Shown: positions 47,860-55,610, counted from the first letter of the stretch. The stretch is 55,966 bases of DNA from Candidatus Moranbacteria bacterium UBA2206 (GCA_002328565.1 DCUU01000019.1:1-55966), one strand, 5' to 3'. A program made the numbers and translations. Notes: a model not told the origin generated them from the sequence alone.

Positions 47860-49301
47860 TTTGTTTGACTTAATTTTACGACGATACTAATCATTGCCAT
47901 AACCATCCAATAGAATATGGCTGTGCCTGTAAAGGAAATGTAAAGAGCAAAAAATGCTCCAAATATCGCCACTATGCCAAAGCCTGCTACTGCGAGTAGT
48001 ATCTGTCTATTCTTTTCGTTTTTTCGCAAAGCTGTCCACAAATCTTTTGCCAGATAACAATGAAAGATTAAAAACGGCACAAAGCCAATAATGCCGACTT
48101 GAATCAAGATACTTAGTATATCGTTGTGAATGTTTCGCACATCCACCAAATCCAAAAAGTTGTTATAATCCAGGAAAATCTTTTTCCCCAGTCCAATGCC
48201 AAGGATCTGCGATTTCAGATATTCTTGACTAGCACTTTGCCAAGCTGACAATCTCCAACCAGCGGCGCTTTCCATTTCATAGCTGGTTTGAGTGAGAGTT
48301 TGGGCGCGCTTAACTATCGAAGATACCAAAGTGCTATTATTCAAAAAATCAATCTCTTTTCCGGACAAAAGAAGTATCCATAAGAAAAAAATCAGAATGA
48401 AAAATCCCAAAAAAGCTAGTTTTGAAAATTGTTGCAAGATGTTTTTCTTTTCACTTTTTCGCATAAAAAGCCACATAGCAAAAAGTGCGCAAAGAAAACC
48501 CAACCAGAGATGGCGAAACATACTGCCAATCACGCCCGCTGTTTGGATGACAAAAATTATCCCAGTGGAAAATTTATTGCGAAAATAATCATTATACGCA
48601 AGGCCAACAAAAAGTAGAATGAGTGAAAAAGTCAGGTAGTAAGTGTGCAAACCGGAAAGATAACGTAGTCCGGGAGTGCTTTCGGTCCAAAGTCCTTTGC
48701 CCGCCAAAAATCCCCAAAAAACGAAACCAATGATAAGTAGTCCCCCAAAAAACAAAACTCGCAAAATTCTAAATATTTCTTTCCAAGAAGAAAACAAATT
48801 CAAAGCAAGAAAATAAATGAGTAAATAGGCATAGTTTTTGAAAGTACCAATTGCCAAAGTCAAATCTGTTTGCAAAAAAATGCTTCGCAACAAGGAAAAA
48901 AACAACACCAGAAAAAATATACTCAGCCAGATGTTTTTTCTATCAAAGATATCTAGAGATAATTTTCGTTGCATAATTTTTGCTTGCAAAAACCAAAAAG
49001 CAAAAATCAAAAACATTGCCAAATCCATCGCGTATAATTTGTAGACTTGTTTGCCAATTTGCACTGGTAAAAGAGAAAAACTTTCTCCAAAAATCATAAC
49101 AGTAAGCATGATGCCCAAAATTCCAGCTCGCGGAGAATCCCAAATTATGATAGAAACGCAAAAAAAGAAAATTAGAAAAATGAGAAAATTATTGCCTAAA
49201 AAAAGATAGTTTAATGTTAGAAATGAAAAAAACAAGAAAACCAAGCCGATTTTCAGATCAGTTTGGTCGGTTTTTATGATATTTTTGAAAATGTTGTTCA
49301 T
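47856..49301 (-). CDS. O-antigen ligase/polymerase-like membrane protein
   Basis: About 481 residues, 10-12 membrane helices. A large extracytoplasmic loop near residues 330-395 contains AAGWRLSAWQSASQEYLKSQ and GIGLGKKI, and NIHNDILSILIQVGI follows. This is the Wzy_C (WaaL/Wzy) pattern with the conserved His. I prefer the ATG at 49301; one at 49316 lies in a hairpin repeat and is equally possible. It polymerises or ligates lipid-linked glycans outside the membrane. Confidence 0.88.
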   Translation of the reverse strand: MNNIFKNIIKTDQTDLKIGLVFLFFSFLTLNYLFLGNNFLIFLIFFFCVSIIIWDSPRAGILGIMLTVMIFGESFSLLPVQIGKQVYKLYAMDLAMFLIFAFWFLQAKIMQRKLSLDIFDRKNIWLSIFFLVLFFSLLRSIFLQTDLTLAIGTFKNYAYLLIYFLALNLFSSWKEIFRILRVLFFGGLLIIGFVFWGFLAGKGLWTESTPGLRYLSGLHTYYLTFSLILLFVGLAYNDYFRNKFSTGIIFVIQTAGVIGSMFRHLWLGFLCALFAMWLFMRKSEKKNILQQFSKLAFLGFFILIFFLWILLLSGKEIDFLNNSTLVSSIVKRAQTLTQTSYEMESAAGWRLSAWQSASQEYLKSQILGIGLGKKIFLDYNNFLDLVDVRNIHNDILSILIQVGIIGFVPFLIFHCYLAKDLWTALRKNEKNRQILLAVAGFGIVAIFGAFFALYISFTGTAIFYWMVMAMISIVVKLSQTK

Positions 49302-49310
49302 TTGGCTGGT

Positions 49311-49336
49311 TGTCATTCCCGTGAAAACGGGAATCT
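49311..49336. repeat. Single hairpin unit of the TGTCAT family
   Basis: TGTCATTCCCGT-GAAA-ACGGGAATCTA. Overlaps the upstream alternative start of the Wzy-like gene. Closely resembles the paired element at 50203. Confidence 0.85.
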
Positions 49337-49404
49337 AGTGTAAAAAATTAATAATTCAGAAATGACAATGTAATAAAGATGACCTATATTTATAGCATAA
49401 ATCA

Positions 49405-49448
49405 GAAAAAAAAGCAAGCCCCGAAGTCCTTGTTAGGACGACGGGGCT
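49405..49448 (-). terminator. Terminator of the 49492 gene
   Basis: Minus strand AGCCCCGTCGTCC-TAACAA-GGACTTCGGGGCT followed by TGCTTTTTTTT. Confidence 0.85.
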
Positions 49449-49491
49449 CGGGTTGTTATAGCTGGAATCCCAGCCTGAGATTTTTTGGGTT

Positions 49492-50091
49492 TTATTTAAT
49501 TCTGAACCCGTAGGATCTGTCGGAGCGTTGGGCGAGCTCGACCAGTCCAAACAAACAATAGATCTTATTAATTACTGATCCAGGTTTGTCGATTGCCAAC
49601 TCATACTTCAGGCCTGCCCAAGTGGTGGCCAACAGAGTAATAAACTCGCCGGGGTTGGCGGCGAAAACTCGCCGAACAACCAAACACCCTCCGTCCGTCC
49701 AGAAATAAGCTTGGGCCTTAATGAGCTTGCCAGGGCTCATTCTTTCCGTTTCAATGTTTTCAATTTTATCAGAAAGCACAAGAAGCGGATCCGTATAGGT
49801 CACTTTTCTTGTCTCTTCTACCCAGCTGGGAAATCCAGCTGGGAAACGAAAGTCGATCGTCACCATCCGATAATACTGGCCAGGTACTGATGCAACTGTA
49901 ATCTTGATCGTCGCGCAACCTATGCAGGTTGCGCAAGCCCCTGATCCTGACGCCGAGGCTGATGCGCTGGACGAAGCTGACGTGCTGGCCGAGTTTGCGG
50001 TGGCTTCAGCTGAGACTTCCGCCGCAATTGCCGTTGAGAATGAAAGAAACAGGTAAAAAATTATTGCAATAAGGGGTGCGTATTTTTTCAT
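49492..50091 (-). CDS. Secreted Ser/Ala-rich protein with CxxCxxC motif
   Basis: 199 residues. A signal peptide (about 1-23, cleavage after AIA) is followed by a low-complexity Ala/Ser tract (EATANSASTSASSSASASAS), then GSGACATCIGCATIK with Cys in C-x2-C-x2-C. A folded beta-rich domain of about 130 residues follows (YYRMVTIDFRFPAGF, GKLIKAQAYFWTDGG). GGAGG lies 7 bases before the ATG. The GSG-C-x2-C block resembles that of the LPATG protein at 55080. It is visibly GC-richer than the glycosyltransferases around it. No family recognised; probably a surface or matrix protein. Confidence 0.8.
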   Translation of the reverse strand: MKKYAPLIAIIFYLFLSFSTAIAAEVSAEATANSASTSASSSASASASGSGACATCIGCATIKITVASVPGQYYRMVTIDFRFPAGFPSWVEETRKVTYTDPLLVLSDKIENIETERMSPGKLIKAQAYFWTDGGCLVVRRVFAANPGEFITLLATTWAGLKYELAIDKPGSVINKIYCLFGLVELAQRSDRSYGFRIK

Positions 50092-50202
50092 GGTTAATTC
50101 CTCCTGGATTTTTTTGGGATTTTAATCCCGATTATTTTTTCTATTATTAACACTCGCCAATGATTAGTTTTTTCGCCTCCTTTCACTCTAGTTGTTTTTT
50201 AT

Positions 50203-50254
50203 TGTCATTCCCGCGAAAATTTACTAATTTTAGTAGGTTTTCGTGGAAATGACA
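50203..50254. repeat. TGTCAT-family hairpin, variant
   Basis: TGTCATTCCCGCGAAAAT, central TTACTAATTTTAGTA dyad, then TTTTCGTGGAAATGACA. One long imperfect hairpin in the gap between the 49492 and 50307 genes. Confidence 0.8.
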
Positions 50255-50306
50255 ATTTTATTCAGTTGTTAAATAACTTCTTTGATAACATTAGTCTATA
50301 CTAATA

Positions 50307-51008
50307 TTACTTTTTATTCAATCTTTCCTTCCAATATTCACTATTGGCGTCCAGAGCTTCTAGTGGATAAAATTCAATAGTTCCGTTCTCTTTTTTGTTC
50401 ATATTTGGAATTTTGTAGATTGCCCACATAAAAACCAAAATCATTCCAATGAGAAATCCAGCCAAGCTAGCTAGGATAATTTTTGAAACAGAAGGATTTT
50501 TTTCGGTGATTGGTCCAGAAAGAATTTGAATTTTGAGATTCTGTTTTTCACCTAGAAACATTGAATTTTTGTTGATCAATACATCCAACACTCCGCTGGA
50601 AATATCTTCGGCTTGACGAGCAGTATCACCGAAAACTTCCAAGCTCAAGATGCCAGCAGTTGAATTTTTTTTGATACCAATTGTTTTTTGCCAAGTATTT
50701 AACTTTTGAGCTTGATTATTTGAGAATAAACCGGCGGAAATTTTTCCCGTGGCAATTGTTTCATCTAGAAATTTTTCACTATGAATAGTTTGCGACAAGA
50801 TATTGGACAAATAGTCAGCACTGCGACTCATGGCATAATAATCCACCACTCCTTCTTGATTTTGCACAATCAAAATATCCGTGTTTGAACGAAAACTTTT
50901 TTGTGTGACAATGAGAATTAGAAATGAAATTGCACCCAAAAACAGTCCCGCTAAAATGGCGGTTCCAAGGTACTTTTTGGCTAATTTAAGCGTATTTTCA
51001 AGTTCCAT
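50307..51008 (-). CDS. Wzz-like chain-length/co-polymerase protein
   Basis: 233 residues from ATG 51008; an upstream ATG-type frame from 51077 would run through the promoter. Membrane helices at about 13-35 and 170-192 flank a domain with SFRSNTDILIVQNQEGVVDYY, AGILSLEVFGDTARQAEDIS and NLKIQILSGPITEKNPSVSK, the Wzz pattern. The cytoplasmic tail is short. It is a second Wzz paralogue in the locus beside the one at 42823. Confidence 0.82.
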   Translation of the reverse strand: MELENTLKLAKKYLGTAILAGLFLGAISFLILIVTQKSFRSNTDILIVQNQEGVVDYYAMSRSADYLSNILSQTIHSEKFLDETIATGKISAGLFSNNQAQKLNTWQKTIGIKKNSTAGILSLEVFGDTARQAEDISSGVLDVLINKNSMFLGEKQNLKIQILSGPITEKNPSVSKIILASLAGFLIGMILVFMWAIYKIPNMNKKENGTIEFYPLEALDANSEYWKERLNKK

Positions 51009-51044
51009 AGAGTTGTTATTTTGTTGATTATTTTTTAACTTCGA

Positions 51045-51073
51045 AGTATAGCAGAGAATATATTTTTTGTCAA
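51045..51073 (-). promoter_or_regulatory. Promoter of the 50307 gene
   Basis: Minus-strand TTGACA, 17-base spacer with TTCTCTGC before the -10, TATACT. The spacer end CTGC is also found in the promoters at 54146 and 55685. Confidence 0.7.
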
Positions 51074-51074
51074 A

Positions 51075-51108
51075 CAAAAACGACGGCTTCCAATTTGGAA
51101 TACCGTCG
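51075..51108 (-). terminator. Terminator-like hairpin CGACGG/CCGTCG
   Basis: Minus strand CGACGGTATTCCAA-ATT-GGAAGCCGTCG followed by TTTTTG. It would stop a transcript coming from the 51483 gene or from an RNA in the 400-base gap before it. Confidence 0.65.
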
Positions 51109-51482
51109 TCCGTATGTTTACCTTTCTACAATGAGAAAGGATTTTTTTCGAATTCATAGCCTACATCTTTTTTCTTTTTATCCCCGATTTGTAATTTGCA
51201 AGATCAGTATGTCCGATTGACTACAATTTGTAGTTTTTTAGGTTTCCAATTTGGAATACCGTATCAATCGTTTTCAAGAAAAAAACATAAACCGTTTGTA
51301 CTACGCTCAAAAATTAACTTCCAATCAATTTTGGCAAATTTTTCCACAGATTGTGGCTCGACCGATTTTTTCCAGTTTGGAAAAAAGCCGATTTTTGCTT
51401 ACCTTGATTTTCTTTTAATTTTGAGTTTGGAGCCCGAGCCGTTTTTGCTGGCTCGGGCTCCCCGAAGTTCTGCGATTAGTTT
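51109..51482. other. Gene-free region with repeated small dyads
   Basis: No credible protein gene. It contains TTCCAATTTGGAATACCGT at 51243-51261, the same string as in the terminator at 51088-51106. It also has the small dyads ACTACAATTTGTAGT (followed by TTTTTT) and TTTCCAGTTTGGAAA, and a GC-rich hairpin at 51429. The layout (dyads plus a terminal hairpin) could be an untranslated leader or trailer, or a small RNA. I cannot match any known RNA family by eye. Confidence 0.5.
51429..51461 (-). terminator. GC-rich hairpin after the 51483 gene
   Basis: GGAGCCCGAGCC, 9-base loop, GGCTCGGGCTCC, 21 bases after the stop. No T run follows on the minus strand, so it is an imperfect terminator, perhaps an mRNA-stabilising hairpin. 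Confidence 0.5.
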
Positions 51483-52433
51483 TTAGGCTTTTCGCAGTTC
51501 TCCAGTCGAAAGCAGATGATCGATGAGATTTTTTTGAATTTGATCACAGGTCGGCTTTTCATATTCCTTCATTGCCGACTTGCAACTTTTCATCAAATCT
51601 TTTTCCTCCGCATATGTTGCTCGTACCGTCTGCGAAGGATTGGACGGTTCGTCGCCGGGGTCAACTTTCGGGGCAAAAATTGAAACAAATTTTCCTCGAT
51701 TGTTGACAGAAGCATTGTATGAATATTCCTGTCCGGCGACTGTGAAATGGAGCGTGAATGGGTCGGGCTTGACGACGCCCTTGATTTCCGATATCTCTTC
51801 GGCGATTTCAGAAAGTCTCCCATTCACGTCTGAGATTCCTTCTTTAGTCTCGGAAATTTCTTGGGCGATTCTGCCATCATTCATTTCTTGGATGACAGCT
51901 TTTTGGCTACGATTGATTCGAGTCATAATCGCCCAAATTGAACCCAGAAAGCCGATGACTAATATAATAATTAACAGAGTCATACCCATCAGAAAATAAA
52001 TGCTGAGGTCAGAAGTGGCCTCTTTATTTTCTTCGGCCGCGGTTTTTGCATCAATCGCATTTGTTGCCGCGGTTTCGGCAGCAGTCTTTGCGCCAGTCGC
52101 ATTTGTTGCCGCCGATTCTGCTGCGATTTTTGCCTCTTCGCTGTTGCTTACCGCTTTTTGGGTGGTGGCATTAGCGATTTCGGCCGCAATCTGTGCTGCT
52201 TCTGAGGCACTCTTCGCCTCTTCAGCAGACTTTTTTGCATTTCCGATCTTGACGGATATCCAGTCCGTCTCTTTTTTGATTTTTTTCGCGAGGCGATTCA
52301 TTGCCTCGTTTACTTGATTTTTTGTTACTCCGGGAGCGGCCGGCACCGAAAGGTTTCCATTACTCTCGAATGCCGAAGCACTCGATACGGAAAAAATCAC
52401 CAACGCGATAATAACAATCATTTTTTTGTTCAT
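51483..52433 (-). CDS. Exported Ala-rich coiled-coil membrane protein
   Basis: 316 residues. A signal peptide (about 1-21) is followed by an Ala/Glu/Lys/Thr-rich coiled coil (about 45-140) with repeats of about 14 residues (AAESAATNATGAKTAAETAA), a membrane helix (about 150-172), and a second helical region (IAQEISETKEGISDVNGRLS). The C-terminal domain (VAGQEYSYNASVNNRGKFVS) ends with two Cys. With both a signal peptide and an inner helix, the coiled coil would be outside and the C-terminal domain inside. GAGG precedes the ATG. GC-rich like 49492 and 52444. The gene follows 52444 by 10 bases, so they are one operon. Confidence 0.8.
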   Translation of the reverse strand: MNKKMIVIIALVIFSVSSASAFESNGNLSVPAAPGVTKNQVNEAMNRLAKKIKKETDWISVKIGNAKKSAEEAKSASEAAQIAAEIANATTQKAVSNSEEAKIAAESAATNATGAKTAAETAATNAIDAKTAAEENKEATSDLSIYFLMGMTLLIIILVIGFLGSIWAIMTRINRSQKAVIQEMNDGRIAQEISETKEGISDVNGRLSEIAEEISEIKGVVKPDPFTLHFTVAGQEYSYNASVNNRGKFVSIFAPKVDPGDEPSNPSQTVRATYAEEKDLMKSCKSAMKEYEKPTCDQIQKNLIDHLLSTGELRKA

Positions 52434-52443
52434 TTCGAACCTC

Positions 52444-53898
52444 CTATTTTTTGAATCCGTTTGATATATTTGTTATTTCTTTGTCTTGGGCGAAAGCAAT
52501 CGCAGCATTTGGCCCAGAAATTTCAACGATACATCCGCCCCACCAATAATAAACATCCGCCAGAAGCTTGTCTGCTTCGGTCTGGTGGGTCGAGATGTCT
52601 TTTCCTTGCTGATAATTTTCTTCGGCGAGTTTGAAATCCTTGATCGCCTCAGAATAATATCCGTTCTCGCCTGTGCAAAGCGCGAGGTCGATATACTTCC
52701 CAGCCTTTTGAAATCGCAGACCCATGTTGTTATAACTCCATTTTGTGCAGTTAGAGATTTTAACTTCAAGGTCTTTAATATCCTTGCGGATCGCGTCTGC
52801 GTCGCAGGCCGGCTTTTGCGGAGGGATTTCTTCCTCCACGATTTCTGCCGTTGGCGCGGACACTGTAAGTCCGCAAACTTCCATTCCTGCCGGCGGGTCG
52901 GTCGGGCCATCGCCAAATGCTCGAACAAGAACCCCATAAACCTCCTCGTTCTTTGCAGATGTTTTTCCAATCAACCCACCAAGACCGACTGCTCCAGCAG
53001 CAGCATCTCCATCTTTTCCACCAAGTAGAGAACCTGCCGCTCCAGATCCAATAGATAAACCGCTAGCGGATGGATTTGTGTATACTTTTTTCCACACAAC
53101 CACCCTTTTCGCATTTACATCTTTTTTGGCTGCCAAGAGAGCATGTCCCAGAACCGCACCCCATGCAATAGGGTCGTCCGATTCATATCGGAACTCACCC
53201 AAATACTGAGCGGTTGGTTCCGGCATAAAATCAAGCCGAAAAAGCGGTGAGTCATCGAATTCGTCAGCTTTTTCAACCATCAAGCTTTTTGAAATGCCTG
53301 ATGAAAAGAATCCACCAGCCTCTTTCGACATAATCTCCAGTTGTTTTTTTGTTAGTGTTTTTAAGAATGGGTCGCAAATATACATCTCCCATTCTTTCGA
53401 AGGTGGTGATACAATGGCATTAAGAAACGAGCCACTTGGACCTGTAGGGGCGTTGATATGCCCCCGCTTGTTTTCAGGAGCAACATAGATATTTTTATTC
53501 TCTATGCTTTGGTCGCCTTCAACGCCTTTTACGGTCGTTTCAGACTTGGCGGTGGTATCCCCGATATTCGCCGACGCATCGGCATCAGCGGTCGTATTAC
53601 CAACGCTTCCGCCGGTAACATTACCGACAGTTGCCGTGGTGTTGCCGACAGTTGCTTTGGCGTCTCCGCCTTCGCCACCCTTGCCACCGGCTCCACCTTG
53701 GCCACCTGTGGCACAAGAGCTCGTCTTTTGCCATTGCTCCATTGCTTGATCCTGATTATTTATGGCGTTTCCGCCTGTTGCGTTAACGTTATTTACGGAC
53801 TCATTTGAGACGTCCACTTCTACGTCGTCCGCGAAAGTAAAACTCGCGGAGAAAACCATAGCCAAAACTGCCAGAACTACCATCAACATTTTTTTCAT
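52444..53898 (-). CDS. Large secreted protein with NNVxATGG domain and Gly-rich repeats
   Basis: 484 residues. After a signal peptide (about 1-23, cut after TFA) come EVDVSNESVNNVNATGGNA, a Gln-rich patch, SSCATGGQGGAGGKGGEGGD, then a run of Gly/Asn/Thr/Val repeats (VGNTTATVGNVTGGSVGNTT). The middle (about 160-345) is a folded domain with a Gly/Ala loop (IGSGAAGSLLGGKDG); the C-terminal third is helical and TPR-like (KAGKYIDLALCTGENGYYSE). The NNVxATGGxA block is shared with the LPATG protein at 55080. No sorting signal is seen, so it is probably released or held by the polymer. Strikingly GC-rich. Confidence 0.8.
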   Translation of the reverse strand: MKKMLMVVLAVLAMVFSASFTFADDVEVDVSNESVNNVNATGGNAINNQDQAMEQWQKTSSCATGGQGGAGGKGGEGGDAKATVGNTTATVGNVTGGSVGNTTADADASANIGDTTAKSETTVKGVEGDQSIENKNIYVAPENKRGHINAPTGPSGSFLNAIVSPPSKEWEMYICDPFLKTLTKKQLEIMSKEAGGFFSSGISKSLMVEKADEFDDSPLFRLDFMPEPTAQYLGEFRYESDDPIAWGAVLGHALLAAKKDVNAKRVVVWKKVYTNPSASGLSIGSGAAGSLLGGKDGDAAAGAVGLGGLIGKTSAKNEEVYGVLVRAFGDGPTDPPAGMEVCGLTVSAPTAEIVEEEIPPQKPACDADAIRKDIKDLEVKISNCTKWSYNNMGLRFQKAGKYIDLALCTGENGYYSEAIKDFKLAEENYQQGKDISTHQTEADKLLADVYYWWGGCIVEISGPNAAIAFAQDKEITNISNGFKK

Positions 53899-54090
53899 AC
53901 TTCCTCCTCGGGCTTTTCGCCCTCTTCTTATTGTTTTTATTGTTTGTTTTGTGATTATTGATTATATGAACCCGAGCTTTTAAATAAAGACTCAAGGATT
54001 ATTTGTCAATGTTCAGTCGTAGCTTATCATGACACTATTTTTAATTATTTTTAATTAAAAAAAGTGTAAGGATAATGATTTATGTCATTT

Positions 54091-54117
54091 AGATGCTGAA
54101 ACGAGTTCAGCATGACA
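54091..54117. repeat. Single hairpin unit of the TGTCAT family
   Basis: AGATGCTGAA-ACGAG-TTCAGCATGACA, in the leader between the promoter at 54146 and the 52444 gene. Confidence 0.85.
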
Positions 54118-54145
54118 ATTTTTAGAGCACAATATTTAACTAACT

Positions 54146-54174
54146 ATACTAGCAGAAAATAGCTATTTTGTCAA
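54146..54174 (-). promoter_or_regulatory. Promoter of the 52444-51483 operon
   Basis: Minus-strand TTGACA, 17-base spacer ending TATTTTCTGC, TAGTAT. The last 16 bases (TATTTTCTGCTAGTAT) also occur in the promoter of the LPATG gene at 55685. Confidence 0.7.
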
Positions 54175-54187
54175 GTTTTGAAAAGTT

Positions 54188-55048
54188 TTATTTTTGCAAC
54201 TGCGCTTTGACGATAAGTCGGCGAAAGTTTGTGCCGATTGGCCAACAAGTAGAAAGAGTGAGAATTGGATTGTCGGAATTTTCAAAAATTCTGGCATCAT
54301 TTGGAACTGTCACAAATTTCTCGCTAACGACATAGCGGTAAATAATAATTTTTCCATTTTTTTGAAAAGTAGTAGTGGTGATAACATCACCTTTTTCTAA
54401 ATTATCCAAATCCTTGAAAACATGATTATAATCCCCTTTTGCCCAAAGATAGTTACTTGAATGACCGGAAACAATCATATTCCCTTTTTGTCCTGGGGCA
54501 GAAGTTTTGAGATAGTGCCCCAAACCATTTTCAAGTTCTCTCAGCATATCTGATTCTTTTTCACTTTTTGACCAAATCATCGGTGCTGAAATTGCAATTT
54601 TAGCAATGGAAATCTCCACTCGCGGTTTGATGTTGCTGTCCCCCGGAGCATCTGGATCATATCCATTGGTAATTTCGGCTTTGTCCGAATAGCTGTCCTT
54701 GTCAGTATCTTTTGCCAAAGGATTGGTGCCATAAACATATTCCAGATAGTTTGCCAAATCATCACTATCAGGATCTTGATCAAGTCCAGAGTTAGAAGTA
54801 TTCAATCCGAGACGCATTGCCCAAGCTGAATAACTTTCCACAGATATGTCTGTCGAACCTAATCGTTTTTTTATCTCCTCATCCAAATTCAAACCAACCA
54901 ATGATTGTGTAGTTGATTTGTTTTTTGAATTCGGCTTAAAATCAAAATTAACTAGATAGAATAAGCCGATAAAGATTGATATAAAAAGACAGCTGAAAAG
55001 AAGAGAACCTATCCAACTGCCTTTTATTTTTTGCCAAAATTCACGCAT
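54188..55048 (-). CDS. Sortase with TSP3-like calcium-binding repeats
   Basis: 286 residues. An N-terminal membrane helix (about 15-33) precedes a polar stretch, then an acidic module (about 85-135): DQDPDSDDLANYLEYVYGTN, KDTDKDSYSDKAEITNGYDP. This has the DxDxDxxxD...GTxP...DTDxD pattern of thrombospondin type 3 repeats. The sortase beta-barrel follows, with the catalytic His in MIVSGHSSNYLW and Cys-Arg in TLSTCWPIGTNFRRLIVKA. The Cys, His and Arg are all present. It is 31 bases downstream of an LPATG protein gene, its likely substrate. The TSP3 insertion suggests calcium-dependent spacing or control of the enzyme. Confidence 0.9.
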   Translation of the reverse strand: MREFWQKIKGSWIGSLLFSCLFISIFIGLFYLVNFDFKPNSKNKSTTQSLVGLNLDEEIKKRLGSTDISVESYSAWAMRLGLNTSNSGLDQDPDSDDLANYLEYVYGTNPLAKDTDKDSYSDKAEITNGYDPDAPGDSNIKPRVEISIAKIAISAPMIWSKSEKESDMLRELENGLGHYLKTSAPGQKGNMIVSGHSSNYLWAKGDYNHVFKDLDNLEKGDVITTTTFQKNGKIIIYRYVVSEKFVTVPNDARIFENSDNPILTLSTCWPIGTNFRRLIVKAQLQK

Positions 55049-55079
55049 AATTTTTTTTGAAAACTTTCAAAAGCTGGAA

Positions 55080-55610
55080 TTATTTGGCAAACTTTTTATA
55101 TGCATATTTCATTCCAAAAGCTACTGCGCCTGAGATAGCAAGAAGTGTAGCTAGTCCCGTAGCTGAGCTTCCTGTAGCTGGCAAGCTCTTATCGCCAATA
55201 GCGATTTTTCGATAAGTTTTTCCATCTCGATAGGTATAATGATTTCTATCATCACCATTATTGTCGCCGTCATTATCAACATCAATTTCTATCTCCGTTT
55301 TTGAGCTTTGACTAACAGAAGCACTTCCTCCTGTAGCTGATTGAGATTGTGATTGAGACTGGGATTGTGATTGTGACCCAGAACCTCCGCCAGAGCAAGA
55401 AGAGCATATTCCAGATCCGCTTCCTTGTTTTTGCACTTGACTTTGGCTTTGTGATTGCGATTGTTTAGCGCTTCCTCCTGTGGCAGTCACATTATTGGTG
55501 GATTTATTCTCCACATCAATAGAGACATCGGCAAAGGCAGTGCTAGCTATAAACAAAAGTGTGCTCATAAGTGCCACGGTTGTTTTTGTGCGTTTAATGC
55601 TTTTTTTCAT
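55080..55610 (-). CDS. LPATG surface protein with Ser-Gln repeats (sortase substrate)
   Basis: 176 residues. A signal peptide (about 1-27) is followed by DVSIDVENKSTNNVTATGGSA, a Gln/Ser tract (QSQSQSQSQVQKQ), GSGSGICSSCSGGGSGS with two Cys, a second Ser-Gln tract, ATGGSASVSQSSK and an acidic VDNDGDNNGDD stretch. The sorting signal is complete: LPATG near residue 141, a hydrophobic helix (LATLLAISGAVAFGM) and a basic tail (KYAYKKFAK). It should be attached to the wall, or polymerised, by the sortase just downstream. The Ser-Gln tract is coded by near-identical hexamers (CAATCA type). Confidence 0.9.
   Translation of the reverse strand: MKKSIKRTKTTVALMSTLLFIASTAFADVSIDVENKSTNNVTATGGSAKQSQSQSQSQVQKQGSGSGICSSCSGGGSGSQSQSQSQSQSQSATGGSASVSQSSKTEIEIDVDNDGDNNGDDRNHYTYRDGKTYRKIAIGDKSLPATGSSATGLATLLAISGAVAFGMKYAYKKFAK

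Noticed and set aside
51196..51486. 96-residue plus-strand frame in the gap before the 51483 gene
   Set aside because: Its residues come from the dyad repeats and the GC hairpin; no ribosome site and no protein-like pattern.
52486..53028. Long plus-strand open frame opposite the 52444 gene, and others at 51580-51999 and 53458-53808
   Set aside because: They are shadows of GC-rich, repetitive minus-strand genes; no ribosome sites, biased composition, and the minus frames have signal peptides and domain structure.
55340..55470. Direct repeats that could suggest a CRISPR array
   Set aside because: Units are 6 bp with no unique spacers and are translated as Ser-Gln; there are no cas genes, and the Cys-type nuclease at 9909 is RecB-like rather than near any Cas protein.
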